NCBI RefSeq assembly: GCF_001422205.1
Contig: NZ_LMMJ01000011.1
Span: forward strand, 152-64,151
Length of the DNA stretch: 64,000 nucleotides
From: Curtobacterium sp. Leaf261
GTDB lineage: Bacteria; Actinomycetota; Actinomycetes; Actinomycetales; Microbacteriaceae
Reading direction: 5' to 3'
Shown here: one piece after another, positions 54,104 through 62,637 of the stretch
How positions within the stretch are numbered: the stretch's first letter is position 1
How the letters are laid out: every line of letters begins with the position of its first letter
Program-made: the position numbers and the translations under genes
The notes under the pieces: generated by a model
What the model saw: only the letters and a program-made list of their open reading frames with translations
Told to the model about the DNA's origin: nothing
Databases searched by the model: none

Positions 54104-54284
54104 GCAGGCGATCCTCGCACCGGGGATGGTCGTCGTGCGCCGAGGTCCGCATTCCGCGGTCGATCCCTGTGCATCAGTGTTCCGATGTCGATCCACGGCC
54201 GGTCTGTGGAGAACCCCGTCCCGCAGCCCGCAGCCCGCCGCACGGTAGCGTTCCAGGACCACGACGACGCAGGAGGAACCCGCC

Positions 54285-55382
54285 GTGAACGAACACCAGC
54301 CGATGTCGACGCCGACGTCACAGAACGCACCCACGCAGGATCCGCCGACGCAGCCCGCCGACTCTCACCGCCCGGACGTCTGGGCGCGCGTCCGTCCGCT
54401 CGTGTTCCGCACGATCATCGGCGCGGTGATCGCCGCCGGACTCGTCGGGGTGGTCGCGGTCCTGATCGGGGACTTCGGGACGGTCGGTCTCCAGCTGCTC
54501 CTGATGATCCTGGTCGTCGTGGTCTTCGCGCTGTTGTCCTGGTACGACGCCGACGTGTCGTCACGACGGTCGAGCACGTTCGCCCTCGCCAGCGTCGTGA
54601 CGTCGATGTACCTGCTCGTCGTCGGCCTCGTGAAGATCTGGATCCTGCGTCCGGACAGCATCTCCGCCCGGTACGAGGACCCCATCTGGACGATCGGGAC
54701 GCAGTTCTGGCAGTGGATCGGGCTGGTGGTCGTGGCACGGGCGGCGCTCCTGCTGGTGCATCTGCTGCTGAACATCCACCGACGGTTCCGGAAGCCCGTG
54801 CTCCAGGTGGTGGCGAAGGTCACCGTCGGGCTCATCGCGCTCCTCGCGGCCCTGGTGTCGATCCCGCTGCTGTTCCCGAACACGCACTTCGGCGAGTCCT
54901 TCTGGCGGTTGCTCTGGGTCGTCGCGATCCTGGTCGTCCTCGGGACCGTGCTCGTCCCGCTCTCGAACGCGCTCTTCGGGCCGCGTCCGACCTGGCCGCA
55001 GGGCGGGACCGTCGATCCGCGGTACGTCCCGACGCCGCTGTACGTGGGGACGCAGTCCGCGGCGACGCCGCAGGACGTGGCGACGCCACCGATCGCATGG
55101 CAGCCGGGCGAGCACGACCGGACGGGAGGCCCGACCTCCGTCCGCCCATCGACTCCGGTCGGTCACGGCTGGGGTGCGACACCCGCGCCGAACCCCTCCG
55201 CGACAAGACAGGACCCCTCCGCTCCGTCCGCGACCTCGAGCGGACGCGCGTCGGACGATCACCGGTACGAGCCCGAACCGCCGCGACTCCGGGTCCTCGC
55301 GTGGCCGCGGTACGTCGACGGCACGCCACTCCCGGCAGGACCGGACGGCAGCCCGGACTTCAGCGGCGTCGAACACCGCTGA
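54285..55382 (+). CDS. Multi-pass membrane protein with Pro-rich cytoplasmic tail, unknown function
   Basis: 365 residues. GGAGGA precedes the GTG at 54285. After a hydrophilic start (45 residues) there are five or six helices between about 45 and 235 (for example TIIGAVIAAGLVGVVAVLIG, QLLLMILVVVVFALLSWYD, LLWVVAILVVLGTVLVPL). The remaining 130 residues are Pro/Ser/Thr-rich and hydrophilic (TPLYVGTQSAATPQDVATPP) ending in GVEHR. I do not recognise a family. It shares direction with the MoxR operon 175 bp downstream, but TAGCAT at 55467 suggests that operon has its own promoter. Confidence 0.8.
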   Translation: MNEHQPMSTPTSQNAPTQDPPTQPADSHRPDVWARVRPLVFRTIIGAVIAAGLVGVVAVLIGDFGTVGLQLLLMILVVVVFALLSWYDADVSSRRSSTFALASVVTSMYLLVVGLVKIWILRPDSISARYEDPIWTIGTQFWQWIGLVVVARAALLLVHLLLNIHRRFRKPVLQVVAKVTVGLIALLAALVSIPLLFPNTHFGESFWRLLWVVAILVVLGTVLVPLSNALFGPRPTWPQGGTVDPRYVPTPLYVGTQSAATPQDVATPPIAWQPGEHDRTGGPTSVRPSTPVGHGWGATPAPNPSATRQDPSAPSATSSGRASDDHRYEPEPPRLRVLAWPRYVDGTPLPAGPDGSPDFSGVEHR

Positions 55383-55466
55383 CCCGATCGGCCGCTCGAG
55401 TCGACGGCTGCACCACGGCCGAGACGGGCCAGCAGACGCATCCTCGGGACCCCTCCACCCCGCCGA

Positions 55467-55472
55467 GGTAGC
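55467..55472 (+). promoter_or_regulatory. Probable -10 box of the MoxR operon
   Basis: TAGCAT about 86 bases before the moxR-like start; no good -35 box is seen at 17 bases. Confidence 0.35.
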
Positions 55473-55557
55473 ATTCGCGGACACGTCCCCGTCCGGGCCG
55501 GAGCTGCCGCGGCCACGCGCGCTCCGGGCCGACGATCATCAGCCTGGAGGTTGCTCG

Positions 55558-56544
55558 GTGCCAAAATCGACACCGTTCCCCGTCGACCGCATCCGCGCGA
55601 TCGGTGCCGACATCGTCGCGGCCGTCGGCACGGTCATCGACGGCAAGACCGAGGCCATCCGCACCGCCCTGACAGTGATGCTCGCCGAGGGCCACCTGCT
55701 GGTCGAGGACGTCCCTGGCGTCGGCAAGACCGTCCTCGCGAAGGCGCTCGCCGCGTCCGTCGGCGGGACGGTGAGCCGGATCCAGTTCACCTCCGACATG
55801 CTGCCCTCGGACGTCACCGGCGTGAACATCTACGACCAGGCCACGGGATCGTTCCGGTTCTCGCCCGGCCCGGTGTTCGCCAACGTCGTCATCGGGGACG
55901 AGATCAACCGGACGAGCCCGAAGACGCAGTCCGCGCTGCTCGAGGCGATGGCCGAGTCCCAGGTGACGGTCGACGGCGTGACGCGGCGCCTCGAGTCCCC
56001 GTTCATGATCGTCGCCACCCAGAACCCGATCGACATGGAGGGGACCTACCCCCTCCCGGAGGCGCAGCGCGACCGCTTCATGGCACGCATCGCGATGGGG
56101 TACCCGTCGGTCGACGCCGAGCGCGAGATGCTCAGCACGCGCGGGGGTGGAGACCCGCTCGCGGTGCTCCGACCGATCGTCGACGTCGAGACGCTCACCG
56201 CGATCACGCATGCCGTCCGGAACATCCACGTCGCGCCGGACGTGGAGGCGTACATCGTCGAGCTCGTCCGGGCGACGCGCAGCCACCCGGACCTGCTCCT
56301 CGGCGCGAGTCCCCGCGCGACGCTGCACCTCGCATCGGCCGCGCGCGCCCGTGCCGCACTCGAGGGGCGCGGGTTCGTCACGCCGGACGACGTCGCTGCG
56401 CTCGCGCCGATCGTCCTGGCGCATCGACTCGTGCCACTCGCGCGCGGCCTCGCCGCGGGTGCGGACGAGACCGCCAAGGACGTCGTGTTCCGCCTCGTCG
56501 CCGACACCGCGGTCCCGTTCGGCGCCGCCCCCGTGCGTTCCTGA
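55558..56544 (+). CDS. MoxR-family AAA ATPase
   Basis: 328 residues. Walker A is GVGKT at 54-58 within LLVEDVPGVGKTVLAKALA; Walker B is VVIGDEINRTSPKTQSALLEAM, and TQNPIDMEGTYPLPEAQRDRF is the sensor 1/loop typical of MoxR. The GTG at 55558 follows GGAGG at about seven bases. It is the first gene of the MoxR, DUF58, transglutaminase set found widely in actinobacteria, thought to act as a chaperone for a membrane or secreted complex. It is cytoplasmic. Confidence 0.94.
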   Translation: MPKSTPFPVDRIRAIGADIVAAVGTVIDGKTEAIRTALTVMLAEGHLLVEDVPGVGKTVLAKALAASVGGTVSRIQFTSDMLPSDVTGVNIYDQATGSFRFSPGPVFANVVIGDEINRTSPKTQSALLEAMAESQVTVDGVTRRLESPFMIVATQNPIDMEGTYPLPEAQRDRFMARIAMGYPSVDAEREMLSTRGGGDPLAVLRPIVDVETLTAITHAVRNIHVAPDVEAYIVELVRATRSHPDLLLGASPRATLHLASAARARAALEGRGFVTPDDVAALAPIVLAHRLVPLARGLAAGADETAKDVVFRLVADTAVPFGAAPVRS

Positions 56545-56560
56545 ACGGCTGGGGCCCCCG

Positions 56561-57889
56561 GTGACCGATCGACCGACGCACGGCCCCGGGCCGCGCTCGA
56601 CCACGCCGCCGAGTGCACGGCCGAACGTCTCGCCGAACGGGCTGTCGACGGACCTCGTGTGGCGGGTGCTCCGAGCTGTCCGCACGACCCCGTTCCCACG
56701 TCCGACGACCCGCGGATGGACGGTCCTCGCGGTCGGCATCGGTCTCGTCGGTGCCGGGCTCGTCGCCACCACGAGCATCGCCGTCACCGCGGGGCTGCTG
56801 CTCGTCGTGGTGCTGATGCTCGGCATCGTCGTCGCGCTCGCCGGAGCCGCCCCGATCCGGGCACGGCGTCGCGGCGGTCGCACCGTCGTGCAGACCGGCG
56901 AGGTGTTCCGCGAGACCGTCGAGGTGACCGGTCGGATGGTCGGACTCCCCGGGTCGTCGAGGCTCCTCGTCCGCGAACGGCTCGACGACCACTTCGCCGC
57001 GGTCTCCGACCCCGTCGCCATCGTCGAGGTCGGCGCGCACCTCCCGCCGGCCCGGCTCGAGGTCGAGGCGATCGCGGTCCGTCGTGGACGTCCGGTGGTG
57101 GGACCGACGTCGGTGCGCGTCGAGGACCCGTTCGGCCTGCTCCGCATCGACCGGATGGTGGCTCCGGCCGAGGAGGTCGTGGTCGTCCCGCGCACGACAC
57201 CCCTGTCCGCGATCGACACGGGTGTGCTCGCGGGGGCGGTGTCCGCGGAGGAGGGCAGGACGGGGCAGGGCGGATCCGCCGACGACAGCGAGCTCCGCGT
57301 CTACCGCCCCGGCGACCCGATGCGCCGGGTGCACTGGGGGCAGAGCGCGCGCCGCGGCGAGCTCCACGTCCGGCAGACCACCCAGGCCCAGCCGCCGGAG
57401 GCCGCCGTGCTCCTCGACGTCCGCCGTGCCTCGTACCAGCAGCTCGATCGCGACACGCTCGCCGAGCTCTCCGACATGGGCGGTGACGCGGCGTTCGAGC
57501 ACGCCGTCGTCGTCGCCGCGAGCGTGGCGCGCGTCCTGGCCGCACGGACGTCCAGAGTCGCGCTCGTCACCGACGACTCCGGTCTCGACCCGATCGCCGG
57601 TGAGCTCGCCGAGGTCCTCGTGGGGCTCGCGGACGTCCGGGTCCGCTCCGACGCCCGCGCGGTCAGCGAGGTGCTGCCGGACGTCCGCGGCCGTGATGCG
57701 CACGGCATGACCGCGGTCGTCACGGGCCGGTGCACCGCCGAGCAGGCAGCGGCGCTCGTCGCCCGGATGCCGGGTGCGACGCGCGGGCTGTTCGTGTCGA
57801 TCGTGCCGCCGGATGCTGCGACCCGCGGCATCCTCGACCGTGCCGGCTGGCGGATCCTCGTCGTCCCGGTGGACGGAGTCCTCACGTGA
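56561..57889 (+). CDS. DUF58-domain membrane protein
   Basis: 442 residues. Two helices near residues 50-95 (GWTVLAVGIGLVGAGLVA, GLLLVVVLMLGIVVALAG) anchor it. The DUF58 core is RVYRPGDPMRRVHWGQSARRGELHVRQ, about residue 255, followed by a VWA-like part (AVLLDVRRASYQQLDRD, RVALVTDDSG). GTG 56561 starts 16 bases after the MoxR stop. Such proteins couple MoxR-type ATPases with a transglutaminase in the membrane. The stop codon opens a tandem repeat array. Confidence 0.9.
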   Translation: MTDRPTHGPGPRSTTPPSARPNVSPNGLSTDLVWRVLRAVRTTPFPRPTTRGWTVLAVGIGLVGAGLVATTSIAVTAGLLLVVVLMLGIVVALAGAAPIRARRRGGRTVVQTGEVFRETVEVTGRMVGLPGSSRLLVRERLDDHFAAVSDPVAIVEVGAHLPPARLEVEAIAVRRGRPVVGPTSVRVEDPFGLLRIDRMVAPAEEVVVVPRTTPLSAIDTGVLAGAVSAEEGRTGQGGSADDSELRVYRPGDPMRRVHWGQSARRGELHVRQTTQAQPPEAAVLLDVRRASYQQLDRDTLAELSDMGGDAAFEHAVVVAASVARVLAARTSRVALVTDDSGLDPIAGELAEVLVGLADVRVRSDARAVSEVLPDVRGRDAHGMTAVVTGRCTAEQAAALVARMPGATRGLFVSIVPPDAATRGILDRAGWRILVVPVDGVLT

Positions 57890-57967
57890 CCGACGGAGAT
57901 CGACAGCGACCGACGGAGATCGACAGCGACCGACCGAGATCGACCATGACCGACGGGAACCGACCAT
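57888..57967 (+). repeat. Four 20-bp repeats filling the gap from the DUF58 stop to the next ATG
   Basis: Units start at 57888, 57908, 57928 and 57948. The first two are identical (GACCGACGGAGATCGACAGC); the third ends in GACCAT and the fourth reads GACCGACGGGAACCGACCAT. The first begins inside the DUF58 TGA and the last ends in the AT of the next gene's ATG (57966). Confidence 0.95.
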
Positions 57968-60335
57968 GACCGCCACGATGCGTCCCGCGGACGCGAGCGG
58001 GCGGGTGACGGGCCGCACCATCCTGGAGCGCGACGACCGCGCGGATGACGACCCGGACCTCCCGTCCGCCTGGCTGGTGGTGCTCGCACCGGCGCCCGCA
58101 CTCGTCGCCGCACTCGCGCTCCGACCGCTCGTCCAGGGCATCGCGTGGTGGTTGTCGGCGCTCGTCATCACGGTCATCGTGGTGGCCGTGATGCTCGCAC
58201 TGCGCAGGCGCTCGCGGGTGGCCCGGTTCATCGGCCTCGTCGTGACGCTCGTCGCGTGCTCGTCCGCCGCCGCACTCCTCAACGACATCCAGCCGCTCGG
58301 GTGGCTCGACCGGAACGGCGCTCTCGGCCAGACGCTCGAGGCCATCCGGGTCAACCCGGCGCCGCTCCCGCAGACCGACCCGATCCGCCTCGTCGTGACG
58401 GTGATGATCGCGTGGGTGGCCGGTCTGTCGCTGTTCCTCGCGGCCATCGCACCCACGGCAGCGCTCGCGGCGGTGCCGGCGCTCGTGATGCTGGTGATCC
58501 CGGGGATCATCACCGGAACCGCTCCCGGCCCGGTCCTCGTGGTGCTCACCGGGATCGCGTTCCTCGGCATCCTGTGGCTCTCGGTCCGCCCGGTCCAGCG
58601 GGCCTTCCCGGCGGTGGTCGTCGGGGTGCTCGGGCTCGTCGTCGCCGTCGGGCTGCCGAGCGTGGTGCCCCTCGACGCGAGCTGGCTCTCCGGGGTCACC
58701 GGCGCGATCCAGGCCCCGCTGCAGCCCGGCCGACCAGGGACGCTCCTGAAGCTCGGCGACGACCTCCGTCGTCCGACCGAGATCGAGGTCTTCCGGTACC
58801 GGACCACCACCGGATCGCCCGAGTACCTGAAACTCGCCGACCTCGACGAGTTCGGCACGGGGGACTGGGTGCCGACCGTCATCGACGCGAGCGACGCCCC
58901 GACGGCCGAGCAGGGGCAGTACGCGGTGGGCGTGAACCCGCGGCTCGCGACGCGCGGCGACGCCGAGATCCGCATCACCGGGCTGTCGAGCCAGTACCTG
59001 CCGGTGCCCGCCGGGTCGACGTCGGTGCAGTCCAGGTCGACGACGCTCGACCTCGGCCAGTGGCGCTGGATGGGTGACTCGAACACGGTCCGCTCGACCG
59101 GACCGGTCACCCGCCGGGGCGATCTGTACTCGGTGTCCGGGTCCTCGACGTTCGCGAGCCCCTACCTCGATGCCGCGGCGGCACAGGGATACCTGCGGGA
59201 GGGTCGACGTGGACCGGGCTGGATCGAGCCTTCGAAGTCGCAGCTGACCACCGACCTCGGCCTGCCGAAGAACCTGCCGGCGAGCATCCGGAACGCTGCG
59301 GAACGCGTGGCGGGGAACGCCGGCAACGCCTACGAGCAGGGGCGCGCACTCGAGGATTGGTTCCGGAGCGGACGGTTCACCTACTCCGAGACGGCGCCGG
59401 TCGAGCAGGGCTACGACGGCGACAGCATGGACGTCATCGCGAAGTTCCTGCAGGTGCGGTCCGGCTACTGCGTGCACTTCGCGTCCTCGATGGCGGTGAT
59501 GGCCCGCGTGCTCGGCATCCCCTCGAGGATCGCGGTCGGCTACCGTCCGGGTGGCGCCGACGAGAACGGCGAGTACGCGGTGTCGAACCGGCAGCTGCAC
59601 TCGTGGCCGGAGCTCTACATCGACGGCGCGGGTTGGGTCGCGTTCGAGCCGACCCCCGTCGACGAGGCCGGTTCGTCGACGACCGACCCGACGTCGGCCG
59701 CGACACCATCGGCGGCTGCGACCCCGTCCGCGGTGCCCTCGGACGGTAACTCCGTCCCGTCGCCCACCACCGGGGCGGCCACCCCGTCGACCACGCCGCA
59801 GGCCAGCGGCACCGGTGCAGTGTCCGGTGGTCCAGGGGCCGGCCTGGGGATCGGACTCGGCATCCTCGCGCTCGCGCTGGTGCTGGTCGGACCGGGTCTG
59901 TTCCGTGCGGCCCGGCGCCGACGTCGCGTCGCGTCGACGTCGGCCGGTCGCGATCCCGCCATGAACGCGTGGCGCGAGGTGCTCGACGACGTCGCGGACC
60001 ACGGGTACGCACCGGGCATCGCCCCGCCGGACGATCCGGCGGCGGTCGCGCGGACCGCACGCGCGACGCTCGGCCGCCTCCGCGGCGTCCTGCCGCCGGG
60101 CGTGGTGCCACCGCTCACGACGATCGTCGACGCGCTCGACCAGGAACGGTACGGACCGTCGGGTGCGTCGGACGCCGGGTCCGCGAGCCTTGTCGCGGCC
60201 GTCCTGGAGGCCCGCAGCGCGCTGGACGCGTCCGTCCCGACCCGCAGGCTGGTCCTGTCACGCGTGTGGCCGTCATCGCTGATGCCGTCGTCGGCATGGT
60301 CCCCGGGCGGTTCGCGGAGACCACGTCGGGCCTGA
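57966..60335 (+). CDS. TgpA-like transglutaminase membrane protein
   Basis: 789 residues. Several helices lie in the first 230 residues, then a large outer part holds the transglutaminase core (FTYSETAPVEQGYDGDSMD, SGYCVHFASSMAVMARVLG, HSWPELYIDGAGWVAFEPTP), with Cys and His of the triad and Glu at the place of the usual Asp. A Ser/Thr/Pro linker and a further helix (GLGIGLGILALALVLVGPGLF) lead to a cytoplasmic C-terminal domain of about 150 residues. GGGAA within the last repeat unit is the likely ribosome site. It completes the MoxR/DUF58 operon. Substrate unknown. Confidence 0.92.
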   Translation: MTATMRPADASGRVTGRTILERDDRADDDPDLPSAWLVVLAPAPALVAALALRPLVQGIAWWLSALVITVIVVAVMLALRRRSRVARFIGLVVTLVACSSAAALLNDIQPLGWLDRNGALGQTLEAIRVNPAPLPQTDPIRLVVTVMIAWVAGLSLFLAAIAPTAALAAVPALVMLVIPGIITGTAPGPVLVVLTGIAFLGILWLSVRPVQRAFPAVVVGVLGLVVAVGLPSVVPLDASWLSGVTGAIQAPLQPGRPGTLLKLGDDLRRPTEIEVFRYRTTTGSPEYLKLADLDEFGTGDWVPTVIDASDAPTAEQGQYAVGVNPRLATRGDAEIRITGLSSQYLPVPAGSTSVQSRSTTLDLGQWRWMGDSNTVRSTGPVTRRGDLYSVSGSSTFASPYLDAAAAQGYLREGRRGPGWIEPSKSQLTTDLGLPKNLPASIRNAAERVAGNAGNAYEQGRALEDWFRSGRFTYSETAPVEQGYDGDSMDVIAKFLQVRSGYCVHFASSMAVMARVLGIPSRIAVGYRPGGADENGEYAVSNRQLHSWPELYIDGAGWVAFEPTPVDEAGSSTTDPTSAATPSAAATPSAVPSDGNSVPSPTTGAATPSTTPQASGTGAVSGGPGAGLGIGLGILALALVLVGPGLFRAARRRRRVASTSAGRDPAMNAWREVLDDVADHGYAPGIAPPDDPAAVARTARATLGRLRGVLPPGVVPPLTTIVDALDQERYGPSGASDAGSASLVAAVLEARSALDASVPTRRLVLSRVWPSSLMPSSAWSPGGSRRPRRA

Positions 60336-60371
60336 GGAGGGTCTGGCCGGGGCCCGACCGCGGAACGACAA

Positions 60372-60421
60372 GTGTCAACACGGATGCTCCTTGTTGACGT
60401 TTTCGCTGAAAACGTTAACAA
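60372..60421 (+). promoter_or_regulatory. Long palindrome and half-sites at the fic promoter
   Basis: Positions 60391-60404 and 60408-60421 are inverted repeats with 13 of 14 bases matched around GCT (arms TTGTTGACGTTTTC). A further half-site, TGTCAACA, lies at 60373-60380. The TAGCAT -10 box is five bases downstream (60426), so an occupied site would block transcription of fic. Confidence 0.7.
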
Positions 60422-60432
60422 GGGCTAGCATC

Positions 60433-61686
60433 ATGAACATGTCGGATGAGCGTGTCGGAAGTGCACCGCGGTGGCCGGCGCTCGGTGCCGAGCAACGTCC
60501 GTGGGTCTCCCGTCTCGACCGGCAGGATCTGACCCGCCGACAGTGGGATCTGAGTCGAGGGCCCTACACCGCGTCGATCGTGCCCGAGATCGCGGAACTC
60601 ACCGTGCGTGTCGACGACGACACGGCCGCAGAAGCAGCGGAGGCGTCAGCGATGCTCACGCGGTTCGATGCGGAGCTGGGAACGTCGATGATGCCGTTCG
60701 CGTCCATCCTCCTGCGGAGTGAGTCGGCATCGTCGTCGCAGATCGAGGACCTGACCAGTGGCGCGCGCGCCATCGCGGAGACCGAGCTCGGAGAGCGCAC
60801 GACGGGGAACGCCGGTCTCATCGTCCGGAACGTCAGGGCGATGCAAGCCGCCCTCGACCTGGTGGAACGGATCGATTCCGGCGGCATCGACGACGATGGG
60901 ATCATCGCGATGCACGCCGCCCTGCTGGTCGACCACGCACCGGCGATGACCGGGTCGTACCGTGACGAGCAGGTCTGGATCGGCGGGTCCGGCGTGAGTC
61001 CACATCAGGCGGTGTTCGTGCCACCACACGAAGATCGAGTCCCGGCGGGGATGGCGGACCTGGTGGCGTTCACGCGCCGTCTGGACGTCCCGGCGCTGGA
61101 GCATGCTGCCGTCGCACACGCGCAGTTCGAGACGATCCACCCGTTCCCCGACGGCAACGGGCGGACCGGACGTGCGATCGTCCAGGCCATGCTCCGCGGT
61201 GCTCGGCTCACCGAGAACGTCACGGTGCCGGTCTCGGCGGGTCTTCTGCATGACGTCGAGGGCTACTACGCGGCGCTCGACTCCTACCGGGCGGGCGACG
61301 TCGATCCGATCGTCCGGACCTTCAGCGCTGCGGCGGTCTTCGCCGTGCAGAACGGTCGGCTACTCGCCGCTGACCTCCACGCGACTCGAACCACGTGGGC
61401 AGATGCACTGTCGGGACTGCGGACTGATCACTCCGCGCGCCGTGTCGCCGACCTCCTCCTCGAACAACCGGTGGTGTCGGCCCCGGTGGTCGCCGCGCGT
61501 CTCGGGATCTCTGCACCGGCTGCGTACCGATCTCTCGAAGCGCTCGTGGAACACGGGGTCGTGCATCCCACGAACTCCCACCGACGCAACCGCATCTGGA
61601 TCGCAGACGAGGTCATCGAGGCGCTCGACGACTTCGCTGCGCGAGCTGCGCGGTCGGCACCGCGACGGCAGTCGCCAGGCGACTAG
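60433..61686 (+). CDS. Fic-domain protein (probable AMP-transferase)
   Basis: 417 residues from ATG 60433, or 415 from ATG 60439; TAGCAT ends seven bases before the latter, favouring a leaderless start there. HPFPDGNGRTGRA (His236) is the complete Fic motif HxFxDGNGRxxR. Before it SSSQIED, around residues 100-106, matches the inhibitory (S/T)xxxE pattern of class II Fic proteins, with Asp where Gly or Asn is usual. The C-terminal 90 residues form a winged helix (RVADLLLEQPVVSAPVVAARLGISAPAAYRSLEAL). Fic enzymes attach AMP to target proteins; no antitoxin gene is beside it. Confidence 0.93.
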   Translation: MNMSDERVGSAPRWPALGAEQRPWVSRLDRQDLTRRQWDLSRGPYTASIVPEIAELTVRVDDDTAAEAAEASAMLTRFDAELGTSMMPFASILLRSESASSSQIEDLTSGARAIAETELGERTTGNAGLIVRNVRAMQAALDLVERIDSGGIDDDGIIAMHAALLVDHAPAMTGSYRDEQVWIGGSGVSPHQAVFVPPHEDRVPAGMADLVAFTRRLDVPALEHAAVAHAQFETIHPFPDGNGRTGRAIVQAMLRGARLTENVTVPVSAGLLHDVEGYYAALDSYRAGDVDPIVRTFSAAAVFAVQNGRLLAADLHATRTTWADALSGLRTDHSARRVADLLLEQPVVSAPVVAARLGISAPAAYRSLEALVEHGVVHPTNSHRRNRIWIADEVIEALDDFAARAARSAPRRQSPGD

Positions 61687-62477
61687 CGCCGCTCGGGTCC
61701 CTCGCCGTCGTCCTGCACCGGGAGCTGTCCAGTGTGCGGAGGCTCGACCTCACCCCGCCTGCCCGTGCGTCGGAGCAGCCGGACGGCGTCGGGGCGGATC
61801 CCACGACCTCGGCGGAGCAGGCTCGCGAGCGCGGACTGTGGCTGCCAGTTCGGGCTGTTCGGCAGGCCCCATCCCCAGCGGACCGCCGCGAGCCTGAGCC
61901 CCACCGACAGCAGCACCGCGACGACGATCCCGAGGGTCGGTGCACCGAGCGCGGACGCCACGACCATCACCACCGACGCCGCCACGGCCACGGATGCGTA
62001 GAGGGCGTTGCCGCCGAACACCGCGGGTACCCGCCGGAGCAGCAGGTCCCGGATGGCCCCGCCGCCGACCGCCGTGATGGTGCCCATGATGATCGCCGGG
62101 CCCCACCCGAGACCCGCCTCGAACGTGCGCTGGACTCCGACGACCGCCCAGAACCCGATCACCGCGGCGTCGAGGACGGTGAACAGCCGGTCCCAGGCCA
62201 CCTCGGAGATCGACACGAAGAACGCCAGGAGCGCGCCGACGACGGCGATCGGCACGTAGAGCGGATCGGTCAGCGCGACGGGAGGTCCGTTCTGCAGCAG
62301 GACGTCGCGGAGCATGCCGCCCCCGAGTCCGGACACGACGCCGACCACGAGGAACCCGAACAGGTCGAAGTGCATCGTCCGGGCGATGGCGCCGCCGAGG
62401 AGCGCCGACGCGAACACCCCGGCGAGGTCGAGGACGTTCGTGACGATGCGGAGGGCGTCGGCGTCGAGCAGGTTCAC
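61683..62477 (-). CDS. TRIC/UPF0126-family membrane channel protein
   Basis: 264 residues. Two similar three-helix halves each carry the glycine-rich signature: VVGVVSGLGGGMLRDVLL and GTITAVGGGAIRDLLLRR. The family includes prokaryotic TRIC cation channels, YvgT- and YicG-like proteins. The GTG at 62477 starts VNLLDADALRIV. A hydrophilic Arg-rich tail of about 55 residues follows the last helix. Its stop codon shares four bases (CTAG) with the fic stop on the other strand, so the two genes end head to tail without a spacer. Confidence 0.9.
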   Translation of the reverse strand: MNLLDADALRIVTNVLDLAGVFASALLGGAIARTMHFDLFGFLVVGVVSGLGGGMLRDVLLQNGPPVALTDPLYVPIAVVGALLAFFVSISEVAWDRLFTVLDAAVIGFWAVVGVQRTFEAGLGWGPAIIMGTITAVGGGAIRDLLLRRVPAVFGGNALYASVAVAASVVMVVASALGAPTLGIVVAVLLSVGLRLAAVRWGWGLPNSPNWQPQSALASLLRRGRGIRPDAVRLLRRTGRRGEVEPPHTGQLPVQDDGEGPERR

Positions 62478-62538
62478 TCGAGCAGTGTCCCAGGCTCCGG
62501 CGTCACCTGTGGACTCGAGAATGGACGGCGCGACGGGC

Positions 62539-62557
62539 TTAGGTTAGCCTTACCTGA
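62539..62557. promoter_or_regulatory. DtxR/IdeR-type iron box upstream of the iron permease
   Basis: TTAGGTTAGCCTTACCTGA matches the DtxR/IdeR consensus TTAGGTTAGSCTAACCTAA at 17 of 19 positions. It lies 80 bp before the permease start and 62 bp from the divergent TRIC-type start. Iron-loaded DtxR binding here would repress the permease. Confidence 0.88.
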
Positions 62558-62637
62558 GTTTCAAGGCCGTTGCCCACAGCCGCTGCCCACCGCACCCGTC
62601 TATCACCCCCGCCGATCACCCCCGACCGAGGAGTCGC

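Noticed and set aside
60433..61686. Fic toxin-antitoxin pair
   Set aside because: No small antitoxin gene precedes it; an inhibition-like motif lies within the same protein, so a self-contained class II Fic protein is more likely.
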